7,115 nucleotides of DNA from contig PMBA01000396.1 of the NCBI GenBank assembly GCA_003152795.1, positions 1,684 to 8,798 on the forward strand. Reading direction: 5' to 3'. Of this stretch, positions 1-6,380 are shown piece after piece; the stretch's first letter is position 1; the number at the start of each line of letters is the position of its first letter. The DNA comes from Acidobacteriaceae bacterium (lineage in GTDB: Bacteria > Acidobacteriota > Terriglobia > Terriglobales > Acidobacteriaceae). The notes under the pieces are model-generated. The model ran no database searches. It worked only from the letters and a program-made list of their open reading frames with translations, and was not told the origin of the DNA. The position numbers and the translations under genes were made by a program.

Positions 1-1119
1 GAGCTGACCGTCGGCAAACTCAGGCTCCTCATGCAACTGGAGATCCTGGCGGCTCTGGTGATCGCGGTTGGCGGCATTGCCACCTTCCTCCTCGGGGGCC
101 CCCGAGACAAGTTGATGTTCTACAACAACCTGCTCGCAGTTCTTTCTCTGTTCATCCTGGTACTTGTCACGCTCCTTCCAGGATTCTCCAGATTCCTCGT
201 GATTCCGGATCGCCGCATCCTCGCCGCCGGTACGCTCCTGTTTTCCCTGGAGGCCCTTTACACCAATTTGACCGGCGTCTTGAACTTCCGCACCCTGCCT
301 TTGGTTGACTCGCTGGGCTTTGCCGCCCTCCTGTTTTCGCTGGGCTACGTGGCCTTGGAGATGGTATCTACCAACGAGCGCCGTCTGCTTTCCATCGAGT
401 CGGAACTGGAGACCGCCCGCCAGATCCAGTCTTCCATTCTTCCGGCGAGCGTGCCCCAGCTTCAGAACCTCCGCATCGCCGCCTCTTACCAGCCCATGAC
501 CGCCGTCGCCGGCGATTTCTATCAGTTCATCCGGACCGACAGCCACCATCTCGGCATCCTTGTCGCCGACGTCTCCGGACACGGCGTTCCGGCCGCCCTC
601 ATCTCTTCCATGATCAAAGTCGCGATGCAGTCCGTCATTGGTTTTGCCCATGATCCCGCGCTGGTGCTTGCCGGATTGAACCGCATTCTCTCCACCGAAT
701 TGCCCGGCCAGCTCACTTCCGCCGCTTACCTCTGGATCGATACGGAGAACCACTCTGCGCTGTATTCGGCTGCGGGGCATCCGCCGTTGTTGTGCTGGAG
801 GGATGCGACCCGCGAGTTGCTCCAAGTTGAGAGCAACGGCCTGCTGTTCGGATTCGCGCCAGACTCCGAATATCCCGTGCGCACTCTGGCGGCTCAGCCC
901 GGTGACCGCTTCCTGCTTTATACCGACGGGCTGGTCGAACCCGAGAACGCCCGCGGCGAATCATTCGGCGACCGGCAGCTTGAAGAAGTGGTCCGCGACC
1001 ACCAATCGCAACCGGCCTCCGAGTTGCTCCAACAGTTGCTTTCCAGCCTCCGCCAGTGGCAGCCGACTTCAACCAGCCAGCAGGACGACATCACTCTCAT
1101 CGTCGTCGATGTTCTTTAA
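1..1119 (+). CDS. Membrane-anchored SpoIIE/PP2C-type Ser/Thr phosphatase, 5' end outside window
   Basis: Metal-dependent phosphoprotein phosphatase of the SpoIIE/RsbU (PPM) family, expected to act on phosphoserine/phosphothreonine proteins at the inner face of the membrane. Numbering from the ATG at 31, four hydrophobic segments lie near residues 4-22, 32-52, 62-82 and 92-112. A short helical linker with the family signature ETARQIQSSILP (127-138) follows, then the catalytic domain. Metal-binding acidic residues are present: GDFY (D162), ADVSGHG (D180), LYTDG (D299) and QDDIT (D352, D353), so the enzyme looks active. The frame is open, with coding-like wobble positions, back to base 1, and the ATG at 31 has only a weak AGG ahead of it. 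I therefore treat the gene as continuing upstream, probably with more membrane helices, although 31 remains possible. No sensor domain such as PAS, GAF or HAMP is visible. No clear terminator follows the TAA. Confidence 0.9.
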   Translation, partial: ELTVGKLRLLMQLEILAALVIAVGGIATFLLGGPRDKLMFYNNLLAVLSLFILVLVTLLPGFSRFLVIPDRRILAAGTLLFSLEALYTNLTGVLNFRTLPLVDSLGFAALLFSLGYVALEMVSTNERRLLSIESELETARQIQSSILPASVPQLQNLRIAASYQPMTAVAGDFYQFIRTDSHHLGILVADVSGHGVPAALISSMIKVAMQSVIGFAHDPALVLAGLNRILSTELPGQLTSAAYLWIDTENHSALYSAAGHPPLLCWRDATRELLQVESNGLLFGFAPDSEYPVRTLAAQPGDRFLLYTDGLVEPENARGESFGDRQLEEVVRDHQSQPASELLQQLLSSLRQWQPTSTSQQDDITLIVVDVL

Positions 1120-1214
1120 ATTACCTGGGGGGAGCCACTGCTCGCACCAACCGGAAGCGGCTCGCTCGCTTCTTGGACTATCCCGAACTCAACTATGCTC
1201 AGTCGGCCCAAGCG

Positions 1215-1223
1215 TGCTAAGAT
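1215..1223 (+). promoter_or_regulatory. Possible extended -10 promoter for the deoxyribosyltransferase gene
   Basis: TGC followed by TAAGAT has the extended -10 form (TGn plus a 4/6 match to TATAAT). No -35 box is recognisable at the right distance. A start near 1230 would give a leader of about 88 bases. That leader contains a small inverted repeat, TCTCC (1274-1278) and GGAGA (1284-1288), with a 5-base loop. The remainder of 1120-1317 holds nothing else I can name. This is a weak call from the motif alone. Confidence 0.2.
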
Positions 1224-1305
1224 CGCGCGAGTTTTCTGCCGGGGCAGTGTACCGAAGGAATTGGTCGATACCGTCTCCTTACCGGAGAATCCAGAACCTT
1301 TGAAT

Positions 1306-1312
1306 GAGAGGG
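1306..1312 (+). promoter_or_regulatory. Ribosome binding site deciding the start at 1318
   Basis: GAGAGGG sits 5 bases ahead of the ATG at 1318. It favours this start over an in-frame ATG at 1195, which would add 41 residues with no family resemblance and has no comparable site before it. Confidence 0.7.
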
Positions 1313-1317
1313 CAAAC

Positions 1318-1752
1318 ATGCGCGCTTACATTGGTGGACCATTATTCAATCAGGGAGAACGATGGTGGAATGCGGAAATCGATTCCCGCGTGCGTAAAGC
1401 CGGTTTCACCACCTACGTTCCGCAGCGTGACGGCATCAAGCTTGAGCACAAGAGCGACGTTCTCAAAATATTCGAAGAAGACAAGAAAGCGGTAAGCCAG
1501 GCGGATCTGATCGTCACCAACCTCGATGGCATCGATGTCGATGCTGGTACAGCCTGGGAAATGGGCTTTGCGCACGGATTAGGCAAACATTGTGTCGGCG
1601 TTTACACCGACTGGCGGCTTCATTTCAAATGGCAAACCGTGAATCTGATGATTCAGTGCTCGGTCGACAAGCTGGTATTTTCGCTCGAGGAACTGGATGA
1701 ATACCTGCAGCACTTCGTGGCGAATGCCAGGAAGTCGGGCTCGAAACCGTAG
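1318..1752 (+). CDS. Nucleoside 2-deoxyribosyltransferase-like protein
   Basis: A 144-residue protein of the nucleoside 2-deoxyribosyltransferase fold, about the usual length of the family. Enzymes of this family exchange the base on a 2'-deoxyribonucleoside through a covalent deoxyribosyl-glutamate intermediate, in nucleoside salvage in the cytoplasm. The N-terminus has the strand and loop MRAYIGGPLF (1-10). The core motif ADLIVTNLDGIDVDAGTAWEMGFA (62-85) carries D70, D75 and the probable catalytic E81. VNLMI (108-112) supplies N109, at the place of the Asn that the neighbouring subunit donates in characterised enzymes. All key positions therefore look intact. Homologues include nucleotide hydrolases and effector or defence enzymes of the same fold, so the exact substrate is uncertain. 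The gene lies 198 bases after the phosphatase and ends 4 bases from the convergent kinase stop, so it is probably transcribed alone. Confidence 0.85.
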   Translation: MRAYIGGPLFNQGERWWNAEIDSRVRKAGFTTYVPQRDGIKLEHKSDVLKIFEEDKKAVSQADLIVTNLDGIDVDAGTAWEMGFAHGLGKHCVGVYTDWRLHFKWQTVNLMIQCSVDKLVFSLEELDEYLQHFVANARKSGSKP

Positions 1753-1756
1753 GCGC

Positions 1757-4417
1757 TCACTTCGCGGCTCGGAGTCCCTCGATCCAGTTTTGCACTACGG
1801 CAATTCTTCCTCCTGTCGGCATTTGGACGACCACAAAGCGTTCTGCTTTTGGCCCTACATCGTAGACATACGACAGAGTATCCAGCGACAAGTCGGAGCC
1901 TACCTCTTCGGATGTAAAGAGAAGTCGCGGCTGGCCCAGTTTCAGGTCGGGAGTGACGCTGACCGCCACCAGGCTGTCGTCAGGATCGACATAGAAGATT
2001 TCGTTTCCACTCGGACTCCACCGCGGATGGGTGCCCCCCGAAATTGAAATTTTCGTCTTCCGCTTGCCATCGGGAAAGTTCACCGCAAAAATATCCGGAA
2101 GGTAGCCTCCAGACTCGGTCGACTGGTAAAGCACAAAGTGCTCGTTGGGGGACATCTGGGGAAGCATTTCGTCGGCCGGTGTTTGAACCAGTGGTATGCC
2201 ACTTTTTGCCTGTGATGGATGCAGATACCAGATGTCGCGATTGCTGCGGTTGGGTGAGAGGAAGTCATAAAGCATGGTCTGGCCGCTATGACTCCAGTTC
2301 AGGAATATTTCTTCCACTGCTCCCAACGGCAGAATCTTTTTAGCTTCGGTACTCTGGTCCACTTGTTGAACATAGATGCTGCCGCCCGAGTCAAATGCGA
2401 CTTGGTCTCCGCTCGGCGACCATACCGGGTGTCTCCGGTCGGCAAACTCCGACGTGATTCGCTCCTTCGTCCCGCGCGAGTCGTGGATCCAAATGTCGAA
2501 TCCGCTATTAGGGTCTGCACCCTCGGCTGCTACCCGCTGACCGTCTGGCGCAATGCTTGGGTTTCGGATGACGGCTTGTGGCTGGCCGATGGCTCCCAGC
2601 ACCCTCCCCTGCCGGTTGACCCAAACCAGCCGGTTTTCTTTCTCCGGCCGGGTGCGATACACCAGTGTGCCGCCTGACGAAACCGTCGGCGCCATTCCAT
2701 CGGAGACCGCCTGGAACGGTTCGCCTTTCCGGGACAGCTTCGCGGCATCGAATGGCAGTGCCCAGATACTGAATGAAGCGATACCCCGCTGCGTAGAGCT
2801 GCCCATCTGGTACAGAATGTGCCCCGTACCAGCGTATGTCGCCCAGGTAATGAACTCCGGGCGCTTAAGTACTGAAGTCCGCTGCCCCGCCGACTGGATC
2901 ACAATCTCGGACGAGTTATCCTGCTTCAGGCTTACATACATCAGCTTTTCGCTGTCTGCAATCAAACTCGGCCAATACAGCCAATTCTCCCCCTCTTGCG
3001 GCTTCAGGATTTGCCGGGGTACTCCGCCCTGTTCCTCGACTTCGTAAATCCCCCCCGGACCCTGCCCGAACATGATCGTGCCTTTGGCGGTCCAGTACCC
3101 CCCTCCCCATAAATCATAAGGAAGGCGGCACAGCGCACTGATGCCGTCTCCCGCTTTGGAGATTTTGTAGAGTTGACTTTGTGTGAAGTAGGCAATGTAG
3201 TCGCTGTGAGGCGACCAGAATGGTTGTCCCGCTCCTTCGGTCCCTTCCAGTTTGCGCGGCGCCAGGGCATGCAGGTCACGAATCCAAAGTGTCCCGGAAT
3301 CGCGATACACGACCATGGTTCCATCCGGGGAAATTGCCGGACCATCCCACGGACGAATCTGGCCTTTATAAGGTAATTCGAATTCCAACAGTGGGGGCGG
3401 TTGCGCTTTCCGCTGGCCGATCGTCTTGAGCCGCCAACTCAGGGCCATCCCGCAGAGAAACGCCACCGCAATGATCACGGCAAGCCGCTTCCCGGCGATC
3501 TTGCCTGCTGCATTCACCTTCGATACTGCACCCGGTTCGACGGGATTTGCCGCTGCCGCGCGCAAATCCACCAGCAGGTCGGAACTGTGCTGGTAGCGTG
3601 CCGCCGGATCCTTCTGCAGACACTTCTCCAGAATCCACTGCAATCGAATCGGCAAATTGGGTGCAGGCTGATCGAATGGAAGCGGCGCCTCATTCAGAAT
3701 GCGGTGTATCGTGCTGTGAATGCTCTTCCCCTCGAACGGATGGCGGCCCGACAACATTTCGTACAGAACCGTCCCAAAGGCAAAAATATCCGCCCGTTGA
3801 TCAACCTCCGAATTGCCAAACTGTTCCGGCGCCATGTATCCCGGCGTTCCGATCACCTGGCCGGCGACAATGCCGGTTACCGAGAACGTTAATGTCGGAG
3901 AATTTTCTTCGCCCGGTTCGGTCCGTGCCGGTTGGATCAATTTGGCGAGACCGAAATCCAGAATCTTCAGGTGACCCGCTGTGGTGATGAAAATGTTCCC
4001 CGGTTTGAGGTCGCGATGGACGATGCCGGCAGCGTTAATGGCTGCCAACCCTTGCGCAATCTCAATCGCCAATGAAAGAGCCTTGGGCAGCGGCAGTCTG
4101 CCATGCTTGAGCAACTCCTGCAGAGTCTGTCCTTCGAGGTACTCTTGAACGATGAAATTGATGTGCGAGCCATCCGGACGCGCCTCGGAACCGACGTCGT
4201 AAATGGTCGCTATATTTGGGTGGTTGAGGGCAGCAGCGGTCTGGGCCTCACGCTCGAAGCGTGCTAGACCTTCTGGATTTGATGTAGCCGCGGCGGGCAG
4301 CACTTTGACCGCCACCTTGCGCTGGAGCCTGGTGTCCTCAGCAAGGTAGACTTCCCCCATGCCGCCTTGGCCAATCTTCTTTAAAATCTTGTAGTGGGAA
4401 ATCGTCGATTCGACCAC
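1757..4417 (-). CDS. Transmembrane Ser/Thr protein kinase with C-terminal TolB/WD40-like beta-propeller
   Basis: An 886-residue receptor-like kinase that phosphorylates Ser/Thr on cytoplasmic targets. The Hanks-type domain covers about residues 9-285: glycine loop GQGGMGEV (16-23), ATP-binding K38, helix-C E57, catalytic HRDLKPGN (134-141, D136), DFG (154-156) and TPGYMAPE (191-198). A long Ser/Thr-rich activation segment lies at 165-190. All catalytic residues are present. One membrane segment lies at about 311-328. The remaining ~540 residues should be outside the cytoplasm and show repeated SPDG/WSPSG-type blades (362-366, 401-404, 622-626, 666-670, 708-712, 755-757, 800-804), typical of TolB/PD40 propellers. 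No PASTA domain is present. The architecture is common in Acidobacteria. The start is GTG: an in-frame TGA at 4442-4444 leaves no other start codon upstream. The ligand and targets are unknown; the propeller may sense a protein or glycan. Confidence 0.93.
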   Translation of the reverse strand: MVESTISHYKILKKIGQGGMGEVYLAEDTRLQRKVAVKVLPAAATSNPEGLARFEREAQTAAALNHPNIATIYDVGSEARPDGSHINFIVQEYLEGQTLQELLKHGRLPLPKALSLAIEIAQGLAAINAAGIVHRDLKPGNIFITTAGHLKILDFGLAKLIQPARTEPGEENSPTLTFSVTGIVAGQVIGTPGYMAPEQFGNSEVDQRADIFAFGTVLYEMLSGRHPFEGKSIHSTIHRILNEAPLPFDQPAPNLPIRLQWILEKCLQKDPAARYQHSSDLLVDLRAAAANPVEPGAVSKVNAAGKIAGKRLAVIIAVAFLCGMALSWRLKTIGQRKAQPPPLLEFELPYKGQIRPWDGPAISPDGTMVVYRDSGTLWIRDLHALAPRKLEGTEGAGQPFWSPHSDYIAYFTQSQLYKISKAGDGISALCRLPYDLWGGGYWTAKGTIMFGQGPGGIYEVEEQGGVPRQILKPQEGENWLYWPSLIADSEKLMYVSLKQDNSSEIVIQSAGQRTSVLKRPEFITWATYAGTGHILYQMGSSTQRGIASFSIWALPFDAAKLSRKGEPFQAVSDGMAPTVSSGGTLVYRTRPEKENRLVWVNRQGRVLGAIGQPQAVIRNPSIAPDGQRVAAEGADPNSGFDIWIHDSRGTKERITSEFADRRHPVWSPSGDQVAFDSGGSIYVQQVDQSTEAKKILPLGAVEEIFLNWSHSGQTMLYDFLSPNRSNRDIWYLHPSQAKSGIPLVQTPADEMLPQMSPNEHFVLYQSTESGGYLPDIFAVNFPDGKRKTKISISGGTHPRWSPSGNEIFYVDPDDSLVAVSVTPDLKLGQPRLLFTSEEVGSDLSLDTLSYVYDVGPKAERFVVVQMPTGGRIAVVQNWIEGLRAAK

Positions 4418-4428
4418 GGTTACGGTTG

Positions 4429-4435
4429 CCTTCTC
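4429..4435 (-). promoter_or_regulatory. Ribosome binding site of the kinase gene
   Basis: On the - strand GAGAAGG lies 11 bases ahead of the GTG at 4417. The spacing is a little long, but no alternative start codon exists between the site and the gene. Confidence 0.5.
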
Positions 4436-4443
4436 GGGCGATC

Positions 4444-4472
4444 AGATTATTCCTCGACTATACCAATGTCAA
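4444..4472 (-). promoter_or_regulatory. Sigma70-type promoter of the kinase gene
   Basis: On the - strand a perfect TTGACA (4467-4472) is followed after exactly 17 bases by TAATCT (4444-4449), which keeps the most conserved first, second and last bases of the -10 box. Transcription would begin near 4437, giving a leader of about 20 bases with the ribosome binding site almost at the 5' end. The 12-bp repeat array begins 2 bases upstream of the -35 box. Confidence 0.6.
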
Positions 4473-4474
4473 CG

Positions 4475-4538
4475 TTCCACCCAATGTTCTACCCAAAGTT
4501 CTAAACAAAGTTCTAAACAAAGTGTGTTCCACCCAAAG
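4475..4538. repeat. Five 12-bp direct repeats upstream of the kinase promoter
   Basis: Four head-to-tail 12-mers read TTCCACCCAATG (4475-4486), TTCTACCCAAAG (4487-4498) and TTCTAAACAAAG twice (4499-4510, 4511-4522). After a 4-base spacer (TGTG) a fifth reads TTCCACCCAAAG (4527-4538). TTC at the 5' end and the central CAA are invariant; the middle bases vary. On the transcribed strand the consensus is about CTTTGKKTRGAA. The array occupies roughly -38 to -101 relative to the predicted kinase transcription start, a position typical of activator binding. A replication iteron or a slippage-expanded neutral repeat are alternatives. Function is inferred; the repeats are plainly visible. Confidence 0.85.
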
Positions 4539-4673
4539 TGGTGGTAGCTCAGTCTGCTCTGAGTTAAGTCCCAGATTCCCCCCGTGAGACCCCGTGGTTC
4601 AAGCCTTTCCGCAGCCTGTAATCAGAGTATCCCTGAACTGAGCCCCCCAAGATTCGATTGTCGCTCGAGCGAA
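4539..4673. other. Gap between deaminase and kinase genes: small repeats, no recognisable gene
   Basis: No convincing ORF or RNA gene is seen. Small symmetries are present: CCACC (4529-4533) can pair with GGTGG (4540-4544) across the fifth 12-mer; CTCAG (4548-4552) can pair with CTGAG (4559-4563); CCCCGTG occurs twice as a direct repeat with 10-bp period (4580-4586, 4590-4596); and TCGCTCGAGCGA is a perfect 12-bp palindrome (4661-4672), 1 base beyond the deaminase stop codon. None is followed by a T-run on the - strand, so no intrinsic terminator can be named. Confidence 0.4.
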
Positions 4674-5924
4674 CTACACCGAGGACCGCGTCTCCTCGAT
4701 GAGTCCTTCGTCCAATACCTGGCTGGGAGCGACTTGAACACCAGTCGTATAAAACGGAGGTAGTCCCATCGCCATCTCTGACACATCCGCCTGCGAAACA
4801 CCTTCTGGCAGTAAAACGTATTGCAGGTTTGAAGGAAAGGTCTCTGGAATCGGTCCTTCCATGGTTGAGCCGTACGCTCCCATCGTCATCAAGCCCTGCG
4901 GCGTATTTGGATCAGGGGAGTACAAGGATACAAAGGTCCCATACTTGGGATGGGTCAACACATTGCCTGCCTGCTCTCGCACTGACTTGTCCCGATGATT
5001 CATCAGGACCCATCGGGTGTGGGCGTAGGCGCGTGTCACCTCCATGAACGCGGTTCGGATTGGCGAACGCTCCTCCGCACCTCCCAGGCACAGCAGCAAA
5101 TTTCCGAATGGATCCAGAAAAGCAACGGAATTGAACGCCGCACCGCGGCGATGGGCCTTCTTCGCTGTATTCAACAGTGCCCGGGCAATTTCCGTTCCCG
5201 GAAGCCTCGGCTTCGGGCAAGTCACGCTGAACGCTTCCGGATACGCATCCAGCAGAGCCTTTCGTACCGTCGAATTCCGGGGCAGGTTCTTCGGATTGGT
5301 GAGCTTGCTCGGATCTTGTCCACTGTTATTGTCCAGCGCCCGGACACTGTTAACGCTGCTCTCGAAAATCGTGCCCGTCAGGCAGAACGTAAATGCGCTG
5401 ATCGTCTGTTTAGCGAATGCCACTCTCTTGCCACCCCGGTAGGCACGCCGAATCGGAGCCTCTACTCCGTAATAGGCAAACGACGACTGAGCGACGCTCC
5501 TCCATCTCGAAGGCACAGATGGGAAATCGAAAGCTTCGTTGTAGTTGATTCCGGCATAGTTGTCGATCGCCGATACTCCCACATTAAAACCAGCCGTCAG
5601 CAGGGCCCCGGCGCACATCGCACACGGGTCGAGCGTCGTGATTACCGATAGCTTCCCGGGGTCGGGAAGATTGAGCCGTTTTCGATTCTTGAAGTACCAG
5701 TCGACTATTTGGCGCTCGCCGTGCGCCGTGGGATCGTGAAGCAGGAAGAGCTTACTGTTCTCGAAATCCTCCAGGACATTGTTGTGGAGCGCGCAGAGCG
5801 CCGTTCCACTTCGATTGTCAATCAGAACCCCTCCCACCGCGAATGTGTTTTGTAAAGACGCCTCAATCGATTTGCCCGCCGCGATTCGCACGGCCTGCTC
5901 GGCATTTGCTGCTTTCTTTGTCAT
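4674..5924 (-). CDS. Zinc-dependent deaminase with a degenerate second deaminase-like domain
   Basis: A 416-residue cytidine/deoxycytidylate/TadA-superfamily deaminase, about twice the length of a single-domain member. These enzymes remove the amino group from cytosine-, adenine- or guanine-type bases using a zinc-bound water. The N-terminal domain (about 25-170) has strands around AVGGVLID (29-36), then DPTAHGE (64-70; H68 zinc ligand, E70 proton shuttle, HGE in place of the usual HAE), and TTLDPCAMCAGAL (97-109; C101 and C104). The zinc site is therefore intact. The C-terminal half (about 255-370) repeats the pattern in degenerate form: AFLDPFGNLLLCL, then SPIRTAFMEV where H and E are lost, then SPDPNTPQGLMTMGA where both cysteines are lost. 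No signal peptide is seen. A longer frame from a TTG at 5975 is less likely, because the ATG at 5924 has AAGGA 7 bases ahead. Substrate is unknown; free nucleoside/base or guanine-type substrates are possible. Confidence 0.8.
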   Translation of the reverse strand: MTKKAANAEQAVRIAAGKSIEASLQNTFAVGGVLIDNRSGTALCALHNNVLEDFENSKLFLLHDPTAHGERQIVDWYFKNRKRLNLPDPGKLSVITTLDPCAMCAGALLTAGFNVGVSAIDNYAGINYNEAFDFPSVPSRWRSVAQSSFAYYGVEAPIRRAYRGGKRVAFAKQTISAFTFCLTGTIFESSVNSVRALDNNSGQDPSKLTNPKNLPRNSTVRKALLDAYPEAFSVTCPKPRLPGTEIARALLNTAKKAHRRGAAFNSVAFLDPFGNLLLCLGGAEERSPIRTAFMEVTRAYAHTRWVLMNHRDKSVREQAGNVLTHPKYGTFVSLYSPDPNTPQGLMTMGAYGSTMEGPIPETFPSNLQYVLLPEGVSQADVSEMAMGLPPFYTTGVQVAPSQVLDEGLIEETRSSV

Positions 5925-5931
5925 TCGCCCG

Positions 5932-5936
5932 TCCTT
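5932..5936 (-). promoter_or_regulatory. Ribosome binding site deciding the deaminase start
   Basis: AAGGA on the - strand lies 7 bases ahead of the ATG at 5924. No such site precedes the in-frame TTG at 5975, which would add 17 residues. Confidence 0.65.
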
Positions 5937-5946
5937 GAGCTCAATC

Positions 5947-5975
5947 AGTCTATGGTGAGTGGTCGTTCTTTCCAA
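5947..5975 (-). promoter_or_regulatory. Probable sigma70-type promoter of the deaminase gene
   Basis: On the - strand TTGGAA (5970-5975, 4/6 to TTGACA) is separated by exactly 17 bases from TAGACT (5947-5952, 4/6 to TATAAT). Transcription near 5940 would leave a leader of about 16 bases containing the AAGGA site. The alternative TTG start codon at 5975 would then be part of the -35 box, which agrees with the shorter protein. Confidence 0.4.
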
Positions 5976-6031
5976 AGAATTTAAGACTTGCGCTCGCGCT
6001 TATTCCGAGTCGACGGCCCGCGCAATCACCC

Positions 6032-6310
6032 TCACTCCCGTGCCTTCTTTCGCTCCTCCATCATCACCTTCCGGAGAGCCCGGTTGATTCGCGTCTGGTA
6101 CCCGCGCCCGCCCCGTTGGAACCACGCCAGCACGTCGGCGTCCACCCGCATCGTCACCGGCTTCTTCACCGGCTTGTACATGCCCGCCCAATCCTCCGGC
6201 AGGTAGCGCGGGTGCCGGCTCGACCACGAGGAGGCCTCGATCCTGGCCACTTTTCCCGCCGCCTTCGCGCGCTTCTTAACTGCTTTGCGTCGTTGTGTTT
6301 GAGTCTTCAT
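6032..6310 (-). CDS. brnA: BrnA-family antitoxin homologue without adjacent BrnT
   Basis: A small basic protein (92 residues from this ATG) with the BrnA antitoxin domain at its C-terminal half: KPVTMRVDADVLAWFQ, then GYQTRINRALRKVM, a ribbon-helix-helix-like DNA-binding and dimerisation region. In characterised brnTA modules BrnA neutralises the ribonuclease toxin BrnT and represses the operon. BrnT normally precedes BrnA, but here the upstream gene is a peroxiredoxin-like protein and no BrnT-like frame is visible, so this is an orphan or acts elsewhere. The N-terminal ~40 residues are Lys/Arg/Ala-rich. An in-frame ATG at 6334 would add eight residues (MFVLICTD) unlike the rest. Neither start has a clear ribosome binding site, and the predicted promoter favours 6310. 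The gene ends 107 bases before the deaminase start. Confidence 0.8.
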   Translation of the reverse strand: MKTQTQRRKAVKKRAKAAGKVARIEASSWSSRHPRYLPEDWAGMYKPVKKPVTMRVDADVLAWFQRGGRGYQTRINRALRKVMMEERKKARE

Positions 6311-6318
6311 GTCCGTAC

Positions 6319-6348
6319 ATATTAATACAAACATAACTACGCGTACAA
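6319..6348 (-). promoter_or_regulatory. Possible promoter and operator of the brnA homologue
   Basis: On the - strand TTGTAC (6343-6348) is followed after 18 bases by TAATAT (6319-6324, 4/6 to TATAAT). Initiation near 6312 would make the mRNA nearly leaderless for the ATG at 6310. The -10 region includes the palindrome TATTAATA (6320-6327), and CGTACA occurs twice (6314-6319 and 6342-6347). These are candidate contacts for autorepression by a BrnA-type protein. The -35 box directly abuts the parS site. Confidence 0.3.
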
Positions 6349-6364
6349 CGTTCCACGTGGAACA
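6349..6364. promoter_or_regulatory. parS: parS centromere site (ParB/Spo0J binding)
   Basis: CGTTCCACGTGGAACA matches the parS form TGTTCCACGTGGAACA, known from proteobacteria such as Pseudomonas, at 15 of 16 positions, and the Bacillus subtilis consensus TGTTTCACGTGAAACA at 13 of 16. The inner 14 bases (6350-6363) form a perfect palindrome. Symmetry extends to 24 bases (6345-6368, outer arms ACAA and TTGT) with one mismatched pair. It is intergenic, 16 bases beyond the peroxiredoxin-like stop codon. In other bacteria ParB nucleates here as a CTP-dependent clamp, spreads on flanking DNA, and serves ParA-driven segregation of the origin region. Only one copy is in the window. Confidence 0.82.
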
Positions 6365-6380
6365 TTGTGCTCTCCCGCCC

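Noticed and set aside
713..1072. 119-codon - strand frame opposite the phosphatase gene
   Set aside because: It overlaps the motif-rich catalytic domain of the phosphatase on the other strand and has a low-complexity Arg/Gly/Ala composition.
1195..1317. N-terminal extension of the deoxyribosyltransferase from an ATG at 1195
   Set aside because: The extra 41 residues do not resemble the family, whose domain starts with the strand MRAYIGGPLF, and the ATG at 1318 has GAGAGGG at 5 bases.
2288..3892. Several + strand frames of about 100-165 codons opposite the kinase gene
   Set aside because: They are antisense to a fully conserved kinase/propeller frame, show no recognisable domain, and have compositions expected of mirror frames of a GC-rich gene.
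4475..4538. 12-bp repeat array as a CRISPR array
   Set aside because: The units are directly adjacent, with no spacers of regular length, and too short; no cas gene is present.
4541..4612. tRNA-like words: GGTAGCTCAGT resembling a D-arm (from 4543) and GGTTCAA resembling a T-loop (4595-4601)
   Set aside because: The bases flanking TTCAAGC cannot form a 5-bp T-stem (CGTGG opposite CTTTC) and no acceptor stem can be drawn, so this is not a tRNA gene, at most a coincidence or a very decayed one.
4661..4672. TCGCTCGAGCGA palindrome as terminator of the deaminase gene
   Set aside because: It is a loopless 12-bp palindrome without a following T-run; possible but unsupported.
4995..5651. 218-codon + strand frame opposite the deaminase gene
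   Set aside because: It runs antisense to the zinc-site-containing deaminase frame, is rich in Arg/Ser as mirror frames usually are, and has no recognisable motif.
6350..6363. The GTTCCACGTGGAAC palindrome read as a terminator hairpin of the peroxiredoxin-like gene
   Set aside because: It has no loop and no T-run follows on the - strand; its sequence matches the parS consensus, which explains it better.
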